A stretch of 64,000 bases of DNA from JAGLWW01 sp964640225 (GCA_964640225.1 CAZXFI010000002.1:1-64000); one strand, 5' to 3'. Shown: positions 39,605 to 49,157, counted from the stretch's first letter. Program-made: numbers and translations. The notes: generated by a model not told the origin, from the letters alone.

Positions 39605-40123
39605 ATGATAAAGGTTTTAAGGCTGGGACACCGGCTCGGCAGGGACGCCCGCATATCCACGCACTGCGGCCTGGTGGCTCGCGCTTTCGGGGCCTCCGGG
39701 GTCGTGTACTCGGGCAACCGGGACGCGAAGATGATTGATTCCGTGCAAGCGGTAGCGAGGGAGTGGGGCGGGCCCTTCTCCGCGGAGCACAGGAAGGACT
39801 GGAAAAAATTTTTGAATGGTTTCAGGGGAAACAAAGTTCACTTAACCATGTACGGCCTACCTTTGAAGAAGAAGATAGCAGAGATAAGGAAAACAAAAAA
39901 CCTTTTGGTCGTGGTAGGCGGGGAAAAGGTTCCCGGAGAAATCTACGAGCTTGCCGATTACAACGTGGCCGTCACTAACCAGCCACACTCGGAGGTCGGG
40001 GCCCTGGCCGTCTTCCTGCATGAGTATTTCCGGGGCAGGGAGACTGGAAAAAAATTCAGGGGAGCCATGGTGAAAGTGGTCCCGCAGGAAAGGGGAAAGA
40101 AAATCAGGACTTCTCGCCCTTAA
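39605..40123 (+). CDS. trm56: tRNA (cytidine-56-2'-O)-methyltransferase
   Basis: 172 residues of the aTrm56 SPOUT family: VLRLGHRLGRDARISTHCGLVARAFGA, VVGGEKVPGEIYELADYNVAVTNQPHSEVGALAVFLHE. It methylates the ribose of C56 in the T-loop of tRNAs. The ATG lies 13 bases after the tRNA-Gln 3' end, with GTGA as ribosome binding site, so it is probably cotranscribed with that tRNA, whose T-loop contains an intron next to C56. The end overlaps the glycan operon tail by 20 bases. Confidence 0.93.
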   Translation: MIKVLRLGHRLGRDARISTHCGLVARAFGASGVVYSGNRDAKMIDSVQAVAREWGGPFSAEHRKDWKKFLNGFRGNKVHLTMYGLPLKKKIAEIRKTKNLLVVVGGEKVPGEIYELADYNVAVTNQPHSEVGALAVFLHEYFRGRETGKKFRGAMVKVVPQERGKKIRTSRP

Positions 40124-41780
40124 TCTTGTAAAGCGTGTAGCTTTTGCCCCTCTCGGTTCTTCTAGCGTAAACCTCCATGTCAAACTTGTCGTGGAAGAAC
40201 TTGCACGGGCCTGACTTGTAGGGCTCCGCGTTGCACCAGTATTCCTCATAGAACAGAACACAATCGTTCTGCAGAATTTTCTCCCTCACGTTGGTGTTCT
40301 GGGCGTACCAGGCCTGGAGGGAGTTCTTGCCGTTCACCAGTATTAGACTGGGGACATGGGTGAATATCCAGCATTCGTCATCAAGCCCTTCCATCTTTTC
40401 CACAACAAAGTCATGCGGGATTCTCGCGTCCCATGCCTTCTCCCCGACCTCGCTCACGAAGGGGTAGAAAGCCAGGAATGCCGTCGCCAGGAGGAGCGAA
40501 ACCAGGGCCAGCGGAAACGGCTTCTTCAAGAACCGGTTAAAAGTCCTGCATAAAACCAGGCATCCGCACCCGCCTAGAATAGCCAGCGGGAGGTAGAGGT
40601 TCAGGGAGAAACGCACGTCCACCCCGTAGTCAAAGCTACCGGCGTAAAAAAGCAGGTACAGGACAAAGAAGGAGAGGAACCAGACCACGAGGATGGATTT
40701 CTTTCTCCATTCTTTTACAAAGGGGTACAGCCCCAGTATGGAGAGAGCACTGAAAACAACCGGAAATCTCTCATTGTCAAAAAAGAACATGCCGTTAACC
40801 CCAAGGTTGTTTTCTATGTACTCCGTGCCGAGCTTGTTCCCGGAGGCTCCCCATCCCTCCGACCTGACCGAGAGCGTGTGTAGCATGTGGGGCACGAGAA
40901 GGGCGGAGAAAACAATGAAAATCACCAGAAACTCCCTCTTCCTCAGGTTTCCCATGAGGTTTTTGTCAAGGAGCAGGAAAGCCAGAAAAACCACCGGAAT
41001 GAAAAGCAGCCCCTCAGGCCTGACCTGGACTGCGTAAGCCAGGCTTGAGAAGGAAAGCAGGAGCACGGGAGTTTTTCCGGTCTTGAAGTAAGCCAGGAAG
41101 GAGAAGAAAGCCAGGGACATGAACATGATGGACACGGAGCCCGCGGAAGTCGTGGGGGCCCAGAGAATTGCTATGGGGATGAGGGAAAAGAAAAGCGCGG
41201 AGAAAATGCCCGCTTTCCTGCTTTCAAAAAGCAGGTAGGCTATTCCAAAGACGAGCAGTATGGAAAGACTGGTGATTGCGGCAGTGTAATAGTGAGCCAT
41301 GGGTTCCCCTGTCCAGAAAAGGAAGAGCGGGCTCAAAAGGAAAGAGTAGCCGTTGGGCTGCTTGTTGTATATGCCCTCAAAACATTCCTCCTGATTTCCG
41401 TAGTTGCAAAGTATTGCGCGACCTTCCCTTGCTATATTCTGCCCTATGTTCATGTATATGTCCTCGTCGTAATAGAGCCTGTGTGTGTGGGGCGCCGCGA
41501 AAACCCTCAGCCCTGTTCCGGCAAGGAATACAACCAAGAGGATGATCCAGAACTTTTTGTTCATATTCCTGAAAAGGGGCTTTATATGACGGAAGCTCCA
41601 GAAAAGGGACACGAGAACCAGAACAAGAGTCACTCCCAGGAAGACAGGCGTGACCCACATAAGGTTTTGCTGCAGCGCGCTCTTGTCAAAACTCTTTTCC
41701 ATGTAGAGGGTGACTATGCTGAAGAACAGAACCACCAGGACGACCGGAATCACTATCTTCAGTTTGTCTCTGGCGCTCAT
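40104..41780 (-). CDS. Membrane glycosyltransferase, GT39/ArnT-like (PMT_2), last gene of glycan operon
   Basis: 558 residues with about 12 helices and a GT-C fold. The DE catalytic pair is in HRLYYDEDIYMNIGQNIAREG, in the first outside loop, as expected for transferases that use polyprenyl-phosphate sugars. A C-terminal soluble domain has Cys residues (CVLFYEEYWCNAEPYKSGPC). It probably adds a sugar to lipid, protein or glycan outside the cell. Its start overlaps the carbamoyltransferase stop by four bases. Confidence 0.8.
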   Translation of the reverse strand: MSARDKLKIVIPVVLVVLFFSIVTLYMEKSFDKSALQQNLMWVTPVFLGVTLVLVLVSLFWSFRHIKPLFRNMNKKFWIILLVVFLAGTGLRVFAAPHTHRLYYDEDIYMNIGQNIAREGRAILCNYGNQEECFEGIYNKQPNGYSFLLSPLFLFWTGEPMAHYYTAAITSLSILLVFGIAYLLFESRKAGIFSALFFSLIPIAILWAPTTSAGSVSIMFMSLAFFSFLAYFKTGKTPVLLLSFSSLAYAVQVRPEGLLFIPVVFLAFLLLDKNLMGNLRKREFLVIFIVFSALLVPHMLHTLSVRSEGWGASGNKLGTEYIENNLGVNGMFFFDNERFPVVFSALSILGLYPFVKEWRKKSILVVWFLSFFVLYLLFYAGSFDYGVDVRFSLNLYLPLAILGGCGCLVLCRTFNRFLKKPFPLALVSLLLATAFLAFYPFVSEVGEKAWDARIPHDFVVEKMEGLDDECWIFTHVPSLILVNGKNSLQAWYAQNTNVREKILQNDCVLFYEEYWCNAEPYKSGPCKFFHDKFDMEVYARRTERGKSYTLYKIKGEKS

Positions 41781-43465
41781 TTTTTCCTCTCCACGAAATA
41801 GTTCCCCATGGCCATGCAGGGGGTTCCTGTTTTTATCATGACGTCTATCACGTCACGGGGAGTGTTGACTATGGGGTAGCCGTGCAGGTTGAGGCTTGTG
41901 TTCAGGACCGCACCCAGCCCGGTGTTTTTCTTCAATCTTTCCAGTATTTTCCTGTAGGCCGGGTTCTCGCTTGTAAGCATCTGGGGCCTTGCCGAGCCGT
42001 CCACGTTCGTTACCGAGGCCATTTTCTCCCTGAACTCCTCCCGGACGAGGAAGCCCATGGTCATAAATCTTTCTATGTTGTCGTAATCTCCGAAGACGCG
42101 CTTGCATTCCTCCTCCAGGACCGAGGGGCAGAAGGGCTGGTACCATACCCTTTTCTTCAGCTTGAGATTGAGCTCGTTCTTGGACTCAAGCGAGGAGGCC
42201 GAGGCGAGTATGCTCCTGTTCCCCAGGGCCCTGGGTCCGAACTCCATCCTGCCCTGGTAAAGGAAGACTATCTTCCCCTCGGAAACCAGGTCGGCCGTCC
42301 TCTTATACAAATCCTTGTCATACTCGTATCCCAGTTCCGGGCTTGACTTCAGCTCCCTTTCCATTTCCTCTTCCCCGTATTCGGGGCCAAAATAAACATT
42401 GTTAAAATTATATTTCCACACCCCGTTCCTTTCAAAGTTCATCTGGAGAGCCGCGCCGAGCGCCAGCCCCCCGTCCCCCATGTGAGGGAAAACGAACCAC
42501 TTTTTCACGGAATCCATGTGCCTTATCTCCATGTTAGCCTTTATGTTTGAGGCCACCCCTCCTGACCATGCCACCTCGCCGAGGCCCGTGTGTTCAAGAG
42601 AGTTCCTGAAAAGCTCAACCAGTTTCCTCTTTAGGGTTTCCTGCGCCATCCAGGCAAACTGCTCCGGGGGGCTGCGCCACAGGATTTTCCTGAGCTCCTT
42701 CCACATTTTTACCGAGCCGTATCTCGCCTTTATGCTCATGCCGCTGACTTCAAAGAAATCCAGCATGGGATTCTTATCGTCCGGAATCCCGTATGCAAAG
42801 TCCGAGAGGGCCATTACCTTCCCCTCGTCCTCAAGTTCTCTCATTCCCAGAAGGTTCGTGACGTGCTCAAAGAATATTCCCAGCGAATGCTTTGAAGAGA
42901 TTGAGGAAATGCGGTCAATCCTGCCCCTGTCAAATATGTTTACGCTCCCGGAGAGGCCGTCCCCCACCCCGTCCACGGTTATAACAAGGGCCTTGTCAAA
43001 GCCCGAGCAAAATCCGGCCCCGGCCGCGTGGGCCTGGTGGTGCTCCACTATGTCAAAATTATAGTCCCTGAAGCCTAATTTTTTCAATTCCCTTTTCAAA
43101 AGGCCACGGCTGGCTTTCCTTGTGGGGTAGCTGGAACCTATTTCCGTCAGCCTGTACTTGACATCCTTCTGCCAGCGGGCAAACCTGGGATAGGTCTGCC
43201 TTCTTCTAAGCAGGTAGTACCGGTCCTTCATGGAGGGGAAAACGCGGGTTAAAGTTTTGGAGAAATCGCTCGTGCAGGCGGCCACGTCAGTTATGTCGGA
43301 GGGTTTCAGGCCCATGTATTCAAGGCAGCATCTGACAGACTCGCGGGGAAATCCCACGTCAAGCTTTCTCCTCGTTAGCCTTTCCTCGTTTACGGCCACC
43401 TTTATATCGTTCCCGTCAATTACTGCGGCCCCCGCATCGTGGCCGTCCCATATGCCCAGAATCAT
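41777..43465 (-). CDS. NodU/CmcH-family O-carbamoyltransferase
   Basis: 562 residues. N-terminal Kae1-like ATPase domain: MILGIWDGHDAGAAVIDG, EERLTRRK, HHQAHAAGAGFCSGFDKALVITVDGVGDG and GGVASNIKANMEI. C-terminal domain: MEFGPRALGNRSILASA and GAVLNTSLNLHGYPIVNTPRDVI. The family transfers a carbamoyl group from carbamoyl phosphate to a sugar or antibiotic hydroxyl. Within this operon it likely decorates a surface glycan. The start MILGIWDGH was chosen by homology; an in-frame TTG or ATG earlier adds 11 residues without match. Confidence 0.9.
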   Translation of the reverse strand: MILGIWDGHDAGAAVIDGNDIKVAVNEERLTRRKLDVGFPRESVRCCLEYMGLKPSDITDVAACTSDFSKTLTRVFPSMKDRYYLLRRRQTYPRFARWQKDVKYRLTEIGSSYPTRKASRGLLKRELKKLGFRDYNFDIVEHHQAHAAGAGFCSGFDKALVITVDGVGDGLSGSVNIFDRGRIDRISSISSKHSLGIFFEHVTNLLGMRELEDEGKVMALSDFAYGIPDDKNPMLDFFEVSGMSIKARYGSVKMWKELRKILWRSPPEQFAWMAQETLKRKLVELFRNSLEHTGLGEVAWSGGVASNIKANMEIRHMDSVKKWFVFPHMGDGGLALGAALQMNFERNGVWKYNFNNVYFGPEYGEEEMERELKSSPELGYEYDKDLYKRTADLVSEGKIVFLYQGRMEFGPRALGNRSILASASSLESKNELNLKLKKRVWYQPFCPSVLEEECKRVFGDYDNIERFMTMGFLVREEFREKMASVTNVDGSARPQMLTSENPAYRKILERLKKNTGLGAVLNTSLNLHGYPIVNTPRDVIDVMIKTGTPCMAMGNYFVERKK

Positions 43466-43507
43466 TCTTGCACCCAAATTGATTACTTTCCAGACCAATA
43501 AATATGT

Positions 43508-45049
43508 TTAACTTACGAAATAAATCCTCATGTTATTCGCCCTTACAGGGCTTTTTTCTCCCTTTATTTCTTTCACAAGAACCCATTTTTCCGGCACATC
43601 CTCCGGTTTTTCCGTGGCCCTTGTAGCAAAAGAAGGAAGCAGGTTCGTCACGTATTCAGTCATAACATCCAGCCCCCTGGAGCCTCCCAGTATGACATAA
43701 GAGCCTTCAAGTTCTTTCTGCCTTGTTGCCCTGTCCATGTACCTCATGTTTTCCATCCGGTGGTTCGTTAGTATATTCAGGTTGTTCACGGCAAGGTAGT
43801 CGCTGAAGAAAAGGGTTTGCGGGTTGTCCCTGACAAGGGAACTTGCTTCCCTCAGGTCGTAAATGGAGCTCCTGTAAAAATCGTAATCCTGCTTTATGAG
43901 GGCGAAAGAAGACAGCAGCAGGAAAAAAACCGCTATCAAAAAGACATAGTCGTTTAGCTTCCACACCTCAAGAAGGAAAAAAGAGGAAAGCATAGCCACC
44001 GCGGGAGTGAGCACCGCGAGGAACCTGGGGTCCTTGAATATAAGGTAGTAAGTAGCGTCCTGAAAATCCAGGCCTATGAAACCGAACTCAAGCCAGAGCA
44101 GGATGAAGACGAACCAGAAAACAAGGACCAGGTTCTTTTTCCTGTACAGGCTTAGCACAGAGCCGAAAACCGCTGTGAAGTAGAGCACGCCGAAAAGGTT
44201 CACTCCGCTCTTGTGGCTGCCGAGAGAAAACGCGTTGCTCAGGTGGTAAACGGGCTTGCCTGTGTTGTATTTTACCATCACCGGCCCGAGACTCGCGGTG
44301 CCCACGGGCTCGCTGGAATACTTGAACTCCACGGAGCCCTTTTCCGTTTTATAGTGAGCTAGGGGGTCTCCTGTCTCCGACCAGAGCCACGCGGCCTCAA
44401 GAGAGAAAACCACAAGAAGCCCCAGAATGAAAAACGCAAACGGCTTTATTTTTTCCTTTTTGTAAAGGAGCCAGAGAAAAAACACGGGAAGGAACACAAG
44501 GGCGGTTATCTTCGTCAGGTAGGCCAGCCCCAGCGCTACCCCGGAGAGAAGGAAAAAATGCCCGCGCCCTTTCATGGCTTTCGCGAACAACGCAAGGGAA
44601 AGAATCACAAAAAAAGCCAGCACAATGTCCGGTAATATTCTAGTTGAGTATATCACGTCAAGCGGGAAAAAAGAGACAAGGAAAGAGGACATGAGGCCTG
44701 TTTTTGCGTCAATAAAAAATTTTCCAAGGTAGAAAGTGCATGTAATTGTCCCCAAGGAGCACAAAAGGCTCCACAGCCCGGCGGAGAACTCGCCCGGCCC
44801 GAAAAGATGGAAAAGGAAAGCAATGGGATAGTTTATCATGAACCTGAAATTGAAGGTTTCCGCGGGGTTAACCGGACTGTCGTAATTGCCAAGACTGAAC
44901 GTTCCCCTGTATATGGAATAGGCCTTGTTGTAGTATATGCCGTCGTCCTGCGGGTCTGATGACACCAGCCCGATGAAAAAATAAAGCCTTACAAAGAGAG
45001 CGAAAATTATTATTAAGGCGAGCCAAAATTCAGGCCTGGCTTCCTTCAT
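43508..45049 (-). CDS. Membrane glycosyltransferase, GT39/PMT_2-like
   Basis: 513 residues, about 11-12 helices, GT-C fold. The acidic catalytic motif sits in SSDPQDDGIYYNKAYSIYRG after the first helix, and TRILPDIVLAFFVILSLALF is the typical fifth segment. The start MKEARPEFW was chosen because its ATG overlaps the TGA of the radical SAM gene; a start 63 bases earlier is possible. Paralogous in fold to the gene at 40104. Probable polyprenyl-phosphate sugar transferase. Confidence 0.82.
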   Translation of the reverse strand: MKEARPEFWLALIIIFALFVRLYFFIGLVSSDPQDDGIYYNKAYSIYRGTFSLGNYDSPVNPAETFNFRFMINYPIAFLFHLFGPGEFSAGLWSLLCSLGTITCTFYLGKFFIDAKTGLMSSFLVSFFPLDVIYSTRILPDIVLAFFVILSLALFAKAMKGRGHFFLLSGVALGLAYLTKITALVFLPVFFLWLLYKKEKIKPFAFFILGLLVVFSLEAAWLWSETGDPLAHYKTEKGSVEFKYSSEPVGTASLGPVMVKYNTGKPVYHLSNAFSLGSHKSGVNLFGVLYFTAVFGSVLSLYRKKNLVLVFWFVFILLWLEFGFIGLDFQDATYYLIFKDPRFLAVLTPAVAMLSSFFLLEVWKLNDYVFLIAVFFLLLSSFALIKQDYDFYRSSIYDLREASSLVRDNPQTLFFSDYLAVNNLNILTNHRMENMRYMDRATRQKELEGSYVILGGSRGLDVMTEYVTNLLPSFATRATEKPEDVPEKWVLVKEIKGEKSPVRANNMRIYFVS

Positions 45050-46056
45050 CTTCTTAGCAAGTTTCCCAAGATCGTCTGGTAAGCCTCGCAAGGAGTCCAA
45101 CACCCCGGACATTTGTTTTTCTCAACAAGTTTTCTGGTTTCATCCGATTTCTCCGAGTTCCATATCTTCTTCAGGTCATAGCCGGCATTCCTGATGTTGC
45201 CGAGCTTTTTGTTGAAAATCGTGCAGGGGTAAACGTTTCCTTCAGGGTCCATGTAACAGGAGGAAGACAGGGCCTTGCAGGGCAGAGGGGAAATCCCTGA
45301 CTTGAGATAACTATCCACGTTTTTCAGGTAACTCCTTTCAAGAAAGGATACGGGACCGAGGCCTTTTTTTGCTTTCATAAATTCCTCTATTTCTTCCCCG
45401 AATTTTTTCCTGTAGCCGCCGGGCGCACACCCTTTGTTGTTGAAGTAAACCTCGGACTCGTGGTAGAAGTTTACGTGAAAGTCGCTCATCTTCAGTCCAG
45501 GGACTGGTTTTTTCAATTCCTCAAAGGTTTCGCTGAGCTTTCCCGTGTTGTAAGGGGAAATCGTGTAGCCTATGTAGGTTTCCAGTCCCATTTTCCTTGC
45601 CCGGGCGAAAGTATTGGAGGCTTTGTCCCAGCATTTTACGCCCCTTACTTTGTCGTGCAGTTCCCGGGGGCCGTCTACGCTTACTGTGAGGATGAACCTG
45701 GGAACGCTTTTCTCCAGCTCCTTGCAGTCACTCAGGATTTTTTCGGTAAGAATTCCGTTCGTGGTTATGTTAAGCAGGTAAGTCCCTTTCATTGATTTCG
45801 CTATATCAACCAGGTCTTTTCTAAGGAAAACTTCCCCTCCCGTGAGGTTCACCCAGGGAAAAACGTTTTTGCTGAAAAATTCTTTTACTTCCTCTGTTGA
45901 GAGCTCGCTACCGGATTTTCTTTTCCATATGCCGCACGTCCTGCACCTTGAATTGCACCTGTAAGTCAGGGCAAAGGTCAGCTTGTACGGGCTTTTCAGC
46001 GTAATGAAATTTGAGGCAAGTGCCTTTGATGCCAGCGTTAAAGCTTCCTTAATCAT
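45046..46056 (-). CDS. Radical SAM protein with SPASM-like C-terminal Cys
   Basis: 336 residues. CNSRCRTC binds the radical SAM cluster; VNLTGGEVFLR and NITTNGIL follow the fold. C-terminal Cys residues (CKALSSSCYMDPEGNVYPC and CPGCWTPC) form a SPASM-type auxiliary cluster site. Such proteins modify peptides or sugars. In this operon of glycosyltransferases a role in unusual sugar or lipid modification is plausible, but the substrate is unknown. It overlaps the upstream gene by eight bases. Confidence 0.85.
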   Translation of the reverse strand: MIKEALTLASKALASNFITLKSPYKLTFALTYRCNSRCRTCGIWKRKSGSELSTEEVKEFFSKNVFPWVNLTGGEVFLRKDLVDIAKSMKGTYLLNITTNGILTEKILSDCKELEKSVPRFILTVSVDGPRELHDKVRGVKCWDKASNTFARARKMGLETYIGYTISPYNTGKLSETFEELKKPVPGLKMSDFHVNFYHESEVYFNNKGCAPGGYRKKFGEEIEEFMKAKKGLGPVSFLERSYLKNVDSYLKSGISPLPCKALSSSCYMDPEGNVYPCTIFNKKLGNIRNAGYDLKKIWNSEKSDETRKLVEKNKCPGCWTPCEAYQTILGNLLRR

Positions 46057-46753
46057 TTAAAAAACCCAGTCTTATTTTCAGGGCGGTCATAAAAAATTCC
46101 AGTATATCTTCCCTGGAAAGCTTGCTGTTTCCCATGCTCCTGTTGTAGAATACTATGGGTATGGAGCCTACAATAAAACCGCTGGAAATACATCTGGCCA
46201 TAATCTCCAGCTGGAATGCGTAGCCGCTTGATTTTATTTTATCCAAATTAACGGATTTTAGAACTTCTTTCCTGTAGGCCCTATAGCCCGTTGTGAGGTC
46301 TTTTATTTTAATACCGGCAAGATTTCTTCCTATAAAATTTCCACAGAAGGAAACTGATTTTCTGTACCAATTCCAGCCAACAATCTCCTCCCTGGCTCCT
46401 ATAACAACGTCAAATCCTTCCATAATTTTCCTGATGAAATATGGTATGTATGAAGGGTCGTGTGACAAGTCTGCATCCATTTCAAATATCACATCCTTCC
46501 CGTCTTTCAGGGATTCCTTGAAGCCTTTTATATACGCCGAGCCCAGGCCCATTTTTCTTTCTCTTCTCACGACCTTAACACTGTATTTTTTCAACTCTTC
46601 CAAAAAATCGGCCGTGCCATCCGGCGAGTTGTCATCAACAACCAGGACATCCCCTCTTATACCATGACTCTTGAATGTGTTGAAAATTTTTGGAATAAGG
46701 ATTTTGATGTTTTCGATTTCATTGTAAGTAGGCAAAATAATTCTTGTTTCCAT
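46049..46753 (-). CDS. Dolichol-phosphate mannosyltransferase-like GT2
   Basis: 234 residues of the DPM1 class of GT2. Motifs: IILPTYNEIENI, VVDDNSPDGTADFLEEL, MDADLSHDPSYIPYF, LTTGYRAYRKEVL. It makes polyprenyl-phosphate hexose in the membrane from NDP-sugar, the donor used by the GT-C enzymes of the same operon. It has no C-terminal membrane helices, like soluble DPM1. It lies four bases after the other GT2 gene. Confidence 0.88.
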   Translation of the reverse strand: METRIILPTYNEIENIKILIPKIFNTFKSHGIRGDVLVVDDNSPDGTADFLEELKKYSVKVVRRERKMGLGSAYIKGFKESLKDGKDVIFEMDADLSHDPSYIPYFIRKIMEGFDVVIGAREEIVGWNWYRKSVSFCGNFIGRNLAGIKIKDLTTGYRAYRKEVLKSVNLDKIKSSGYAFQLEIMARCISSGFIVGSIPIVFYNRSMGNSKLSREDILEFFMTALKIRLGFLND

Positions 46754-46757
46754 CAAA

Positions 46758-47423
46758 TCATCTTCCGAAAAGTTCGCATATGATTGTCTTAAGTATGTTC
46801 CACCCGTCCCTGAAGCTTCTCAGGTTCCCTTTCCCGTATTTTCTTGCCTTTTCAAAGCTGGGAACTTCCAGGACCTTCAGCTCCCCTTTGGCGGCCTTTA
46901 TGGAAATCTCGGTCTCTATGCCGAACCCGTCCCTTTTCAGTTCCAGCTTTCTTACGGCGGATTTCCTGAAGGCCCTGTAGCCGTAGCAGAGGTCTGAGTA
47001 TTTCTTGTGCCAGAACAGGTTTACAATGGACACGAAGAACTTGTTGCCGAGTTTCCGGAAGATTGGCATGTCCTCGGTCCCCCCTCCCTGTATGAAGCGG
47101 GAGCCCATGCAAACGTCGTAGCCGGCCTCTATGCCCGCCTTGAGAAGCAGGATTTCCCTGGGTATCATGGAGCAGTCCGCGTCCATGTTTATGACAACAT
47201 CCCCTTTGGCGGCTTTCATACCGGCTCTCAGTGCCGAGCCCTTGCCTTTCCTGTCGTAAAGTATCCTGCAACCAAACTTTCTGGCTATTTTCACGGTCCC
47301 GTCCCCCGAATAACCGTCCACAACCACTATCTCGCTCACGCATTTCATTTCTTTCAGTTCCTTGAGGACTATGGGCAGGTTTTTCTCCTCGTTCAGGGTG
47401 GGAATCACGACCGAAACTTTCAT
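46758..47423 (-). CDS. GT2 family glycosyltransferase
   Basis: 221 residues, GT-A fold: VSVVIPTLNEEKNLPIVLKEL, VVDGYSGDGTVKIAR, INMDADCSMIPREILLL and the GYRAFRKSAVRKL segment. It is similar in plan to the dolichol-phosphate mannosyltransferase gene next to it, so the operon may make two different polyprenyl-linked sugars. The start overlaps the stop of the upstream gene by four bases. Confidence 0.87.
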   Translation of the reverse strand: MKVSVVIPTLNEEKNLPIVLKELKEMKCVSEIVVVDGYSGDGTVKIARKFGCRILYDRKGKGSALRAGMKAAKGDVVINMDADCSMIPREILLLKAGIEAGYDVCMGSRFIQGGGTEDMPIFRKLGNKFFVSIVNLFWHKKYSDLCYGYRAFRKSAVRKLELKRDGFGIETEISIKAAKGELKVLEVPSFEKARKYGKGNLRSFRDGWNILKTIICELFGR

Positions 47424-48214
47424 TTTTTCTCACTCCGTTTCAGGTAGATAAATATTGACAGGAGGGCAATAAATAGCGTCGCCAGAATCCATATAACACC
47501 GAATCCTTCCTTTGCCTCTAATATCCTTACCGTGCCCCTGGCATAAGAGGCGTGGTGTTTTCCGGAATCATATTCCAGGGAGGCCAGAACGGAATAGGTG
47601 CTTCCCACCAGGGCATTCTGTGGCTCCATAACGTACTTTATTTCCCTTTCCTCAAAAGGGCCCAGCGCAACCGTTTTTTCGCTGTCGTCTACTTTTATCT
47701 CGTCGGGAAGGTAAACCATGACTTTCACCTCCTTTGAATCCCCCTCAAGGTTTTTTATTTTCAGCTTCGCTTCCCCGGTTCCGGATTGGGGAACCTCAGC
47801 CGTTCCCATGCTGCCCGAGACGCCTGTCCCGTAATCCGCCACATTTTTAGTAAAATACCCGGCAACAACGGAAAAGGGGTGCCCGTTGGCATCGTGGTAC
47901 GTTGTTCTTATGACCAGGGGATACAGCCCTTCGGCCAGGCTGCCCTTTGAGGAAAAATTAAAGAAGCCGTACATTGATTCTCCCGGAGACAGCCTGTCCG
48001 CTTCCATTTTTCCCGAATATTCAAAATACGCTGAGGGTTCGGGCACGGCCTCAGCTTTGTAGGCCGACTCGTCGCCTTTCTGCTCCACGAAAACCCTGAA
48101 TTCCCCCTCGCCCCCGTAAAGGGTTCCTCCCGACACGGTGGTTGCCATGGTTATGTATTTTGCGGCCGCGGCCGGAATCAAGAGAAGAAAAACCAAAACC
48201 AAGACAGCCTTCAT
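47420..48214 (-). CDS. Exported Ig-like protein with C-terminal membrane anchor
   Basis: 264 residues: signal peptide (MKAVLVLVFLLLIPAAAA), an extracellular region of beta-rich CARDB/NEW3-like domains (KLKIKNLEGDSKEVKVMVYLPDEIKVDDSEKTVALGPFEEREIKYVM), and one C-terminal helix (VIWILATLFIALLSIFIYL) with a short basic tail. First gene of the surface-glycan operon. It may be a surface protein that receives the glycan or holds the enzymes at the membrane; this is inference. Confidence 0.75.
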   Translation of the reverse strand: MKAVLVLVFLLLIPAAAAKYITMATTVSGGTLYGGEGEFRVFVEQKGDESAYKAEAVPEPSAYFEYSGKMEADRLSPGESMYGFFNFSSKGSLAEGLYPLVIRTTYHDANGHPFSVVAGYFTKNVADYGTGVSGSMGTAEVPQSGTGEAKLKIKNLEGDSKEVKVMVYLPDEIKVDDSEKTVALGPFEEREIKYVMEPQNALVGSTYSVLASLEYDSGKHHASYARGTVRILEAKEGFGVIWILATLFIALLSIFIYLKRSEKK

Positions 48215-48245
48215 AACAAATCTTTATTCCCCATCAATATAAATT

Positions 48246-49157
48246 TCATTTCTTAAGAAGGACGACTCTGCTGTGCCTGCTCTCGTCTTTTACGGAATAG
48301 CCGCAACTTTCCTCTATTTTCCTTGAAAACTCCCTTATCTCGGGGTGAAGGGGCATGGCCTCGTAAGGAAGCCTGTTCCTGGAGAAGCCAACGCTCATAA
48401 AGCTTTTCACTTCAAGAAAATCGGGCTCATACTTGTCCACGAGCTTTGCGTAAAGCTCGGGTTTGACAAAGTTCAGGCCCTTGACAAGGGTAAGTCTGAC
48501 CACGGTGTTGCATGAAAAATTCTTCAAAAGTTCAAGACTTTTCATTATTCTATTCCAGCAGTCCTCAATGGGCACGCAGGTCTTGCGGTAGGTTTCCCTG
48601 TCCGGGGCGGGAAGGGTTACGTAAAGGTTCGTGGGTTCTTCCAGTTTCTCCAAGGCCTGAGGGTTCGTGCCATTTGTTACCAGAAATACGGAAAATTTCC
48701 TTTTCCTGAAAGCCTGCACAAGCTCCGATATTTTGGGGTATTCGGTTGGCTCTCCTGCCAGGGATATCGCTGCCTGGTTGGGATTCCATGCCTCCCTTAC
48801 CTTTTTTTTATCCGCCTTCTCGTTTCCCCTGAAGCCGGACAGGAGCTCCCTCTGCGCCTCTATGCTCTCTTCTATTATGTCATCGGGCTCGTCCGCAGTC
48901 CCCTCCCACTTGGGATAGGTGATGCTCGTGTCGCGCCAGCAGAATCTGCACCTGTGCTTGCAGAAAGGCACGGCCGGGCTCATCTGCAGGCAGCGGTGGG
49001 TTTGTATCCCGTAAAACTTCTGCTTGTAACAAATCCCGTCCCCTACCAAGGATTTTCTGGTCCAGGAGCAGGTCTTCACCGCGCTATGTTTATGCGCGCC
49101 AGCAAACCTGTAGCCGATTTTCTCCAGTCTTTCTACGTCCTTTTCAGAAATAATCAT
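48246..49157 (-). CDS. taw1: 4-demethylwyosine synthase (radical SAM)
   Basis: 303 residues. The TYW1/Taw1 signature is clear: HKHSAVKTCSWTRKSL, then CKHRCRFCWRD for the radical SAM cluster, SLAGEPTEYP and SFMSVGFSRNRLPYEAMP. A second cluster uses N-terminal Cys residues. It builds the tricyclic base on m1G37 of tRNA-Phe using pyruvate. Only 31 bases separate it from the glycan operon start, but no functional link is expected. Confidence 0.94.
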   Translation of the reverse strand: MIISEKDVERLEKIGYRFAGAHKHSAVKTCSWTRKSLVGDGICYKQKFYGIQTHRCLQMSPAVPFCKHRCRFCWRDTSITYPKWEGTADEPDDIIEESIEAQRELLSGFRGNEKADKKKVREAWNPNQAAISLAGEPTEYPKISELVQAFRKRKFSVFLVTNGTNPQALEKLEEPTNLYVTLPAPDRETYRKTCVPIEDCWNRIMKSLELLKNFSCNTVVRLTLVKGLNFVKPELYAKLVDKYEPDFLEVKSFMSVGFSRNRLPYEAMPLHPEIREFSRKIEESCGYSVKDESRHSRVVLLKK

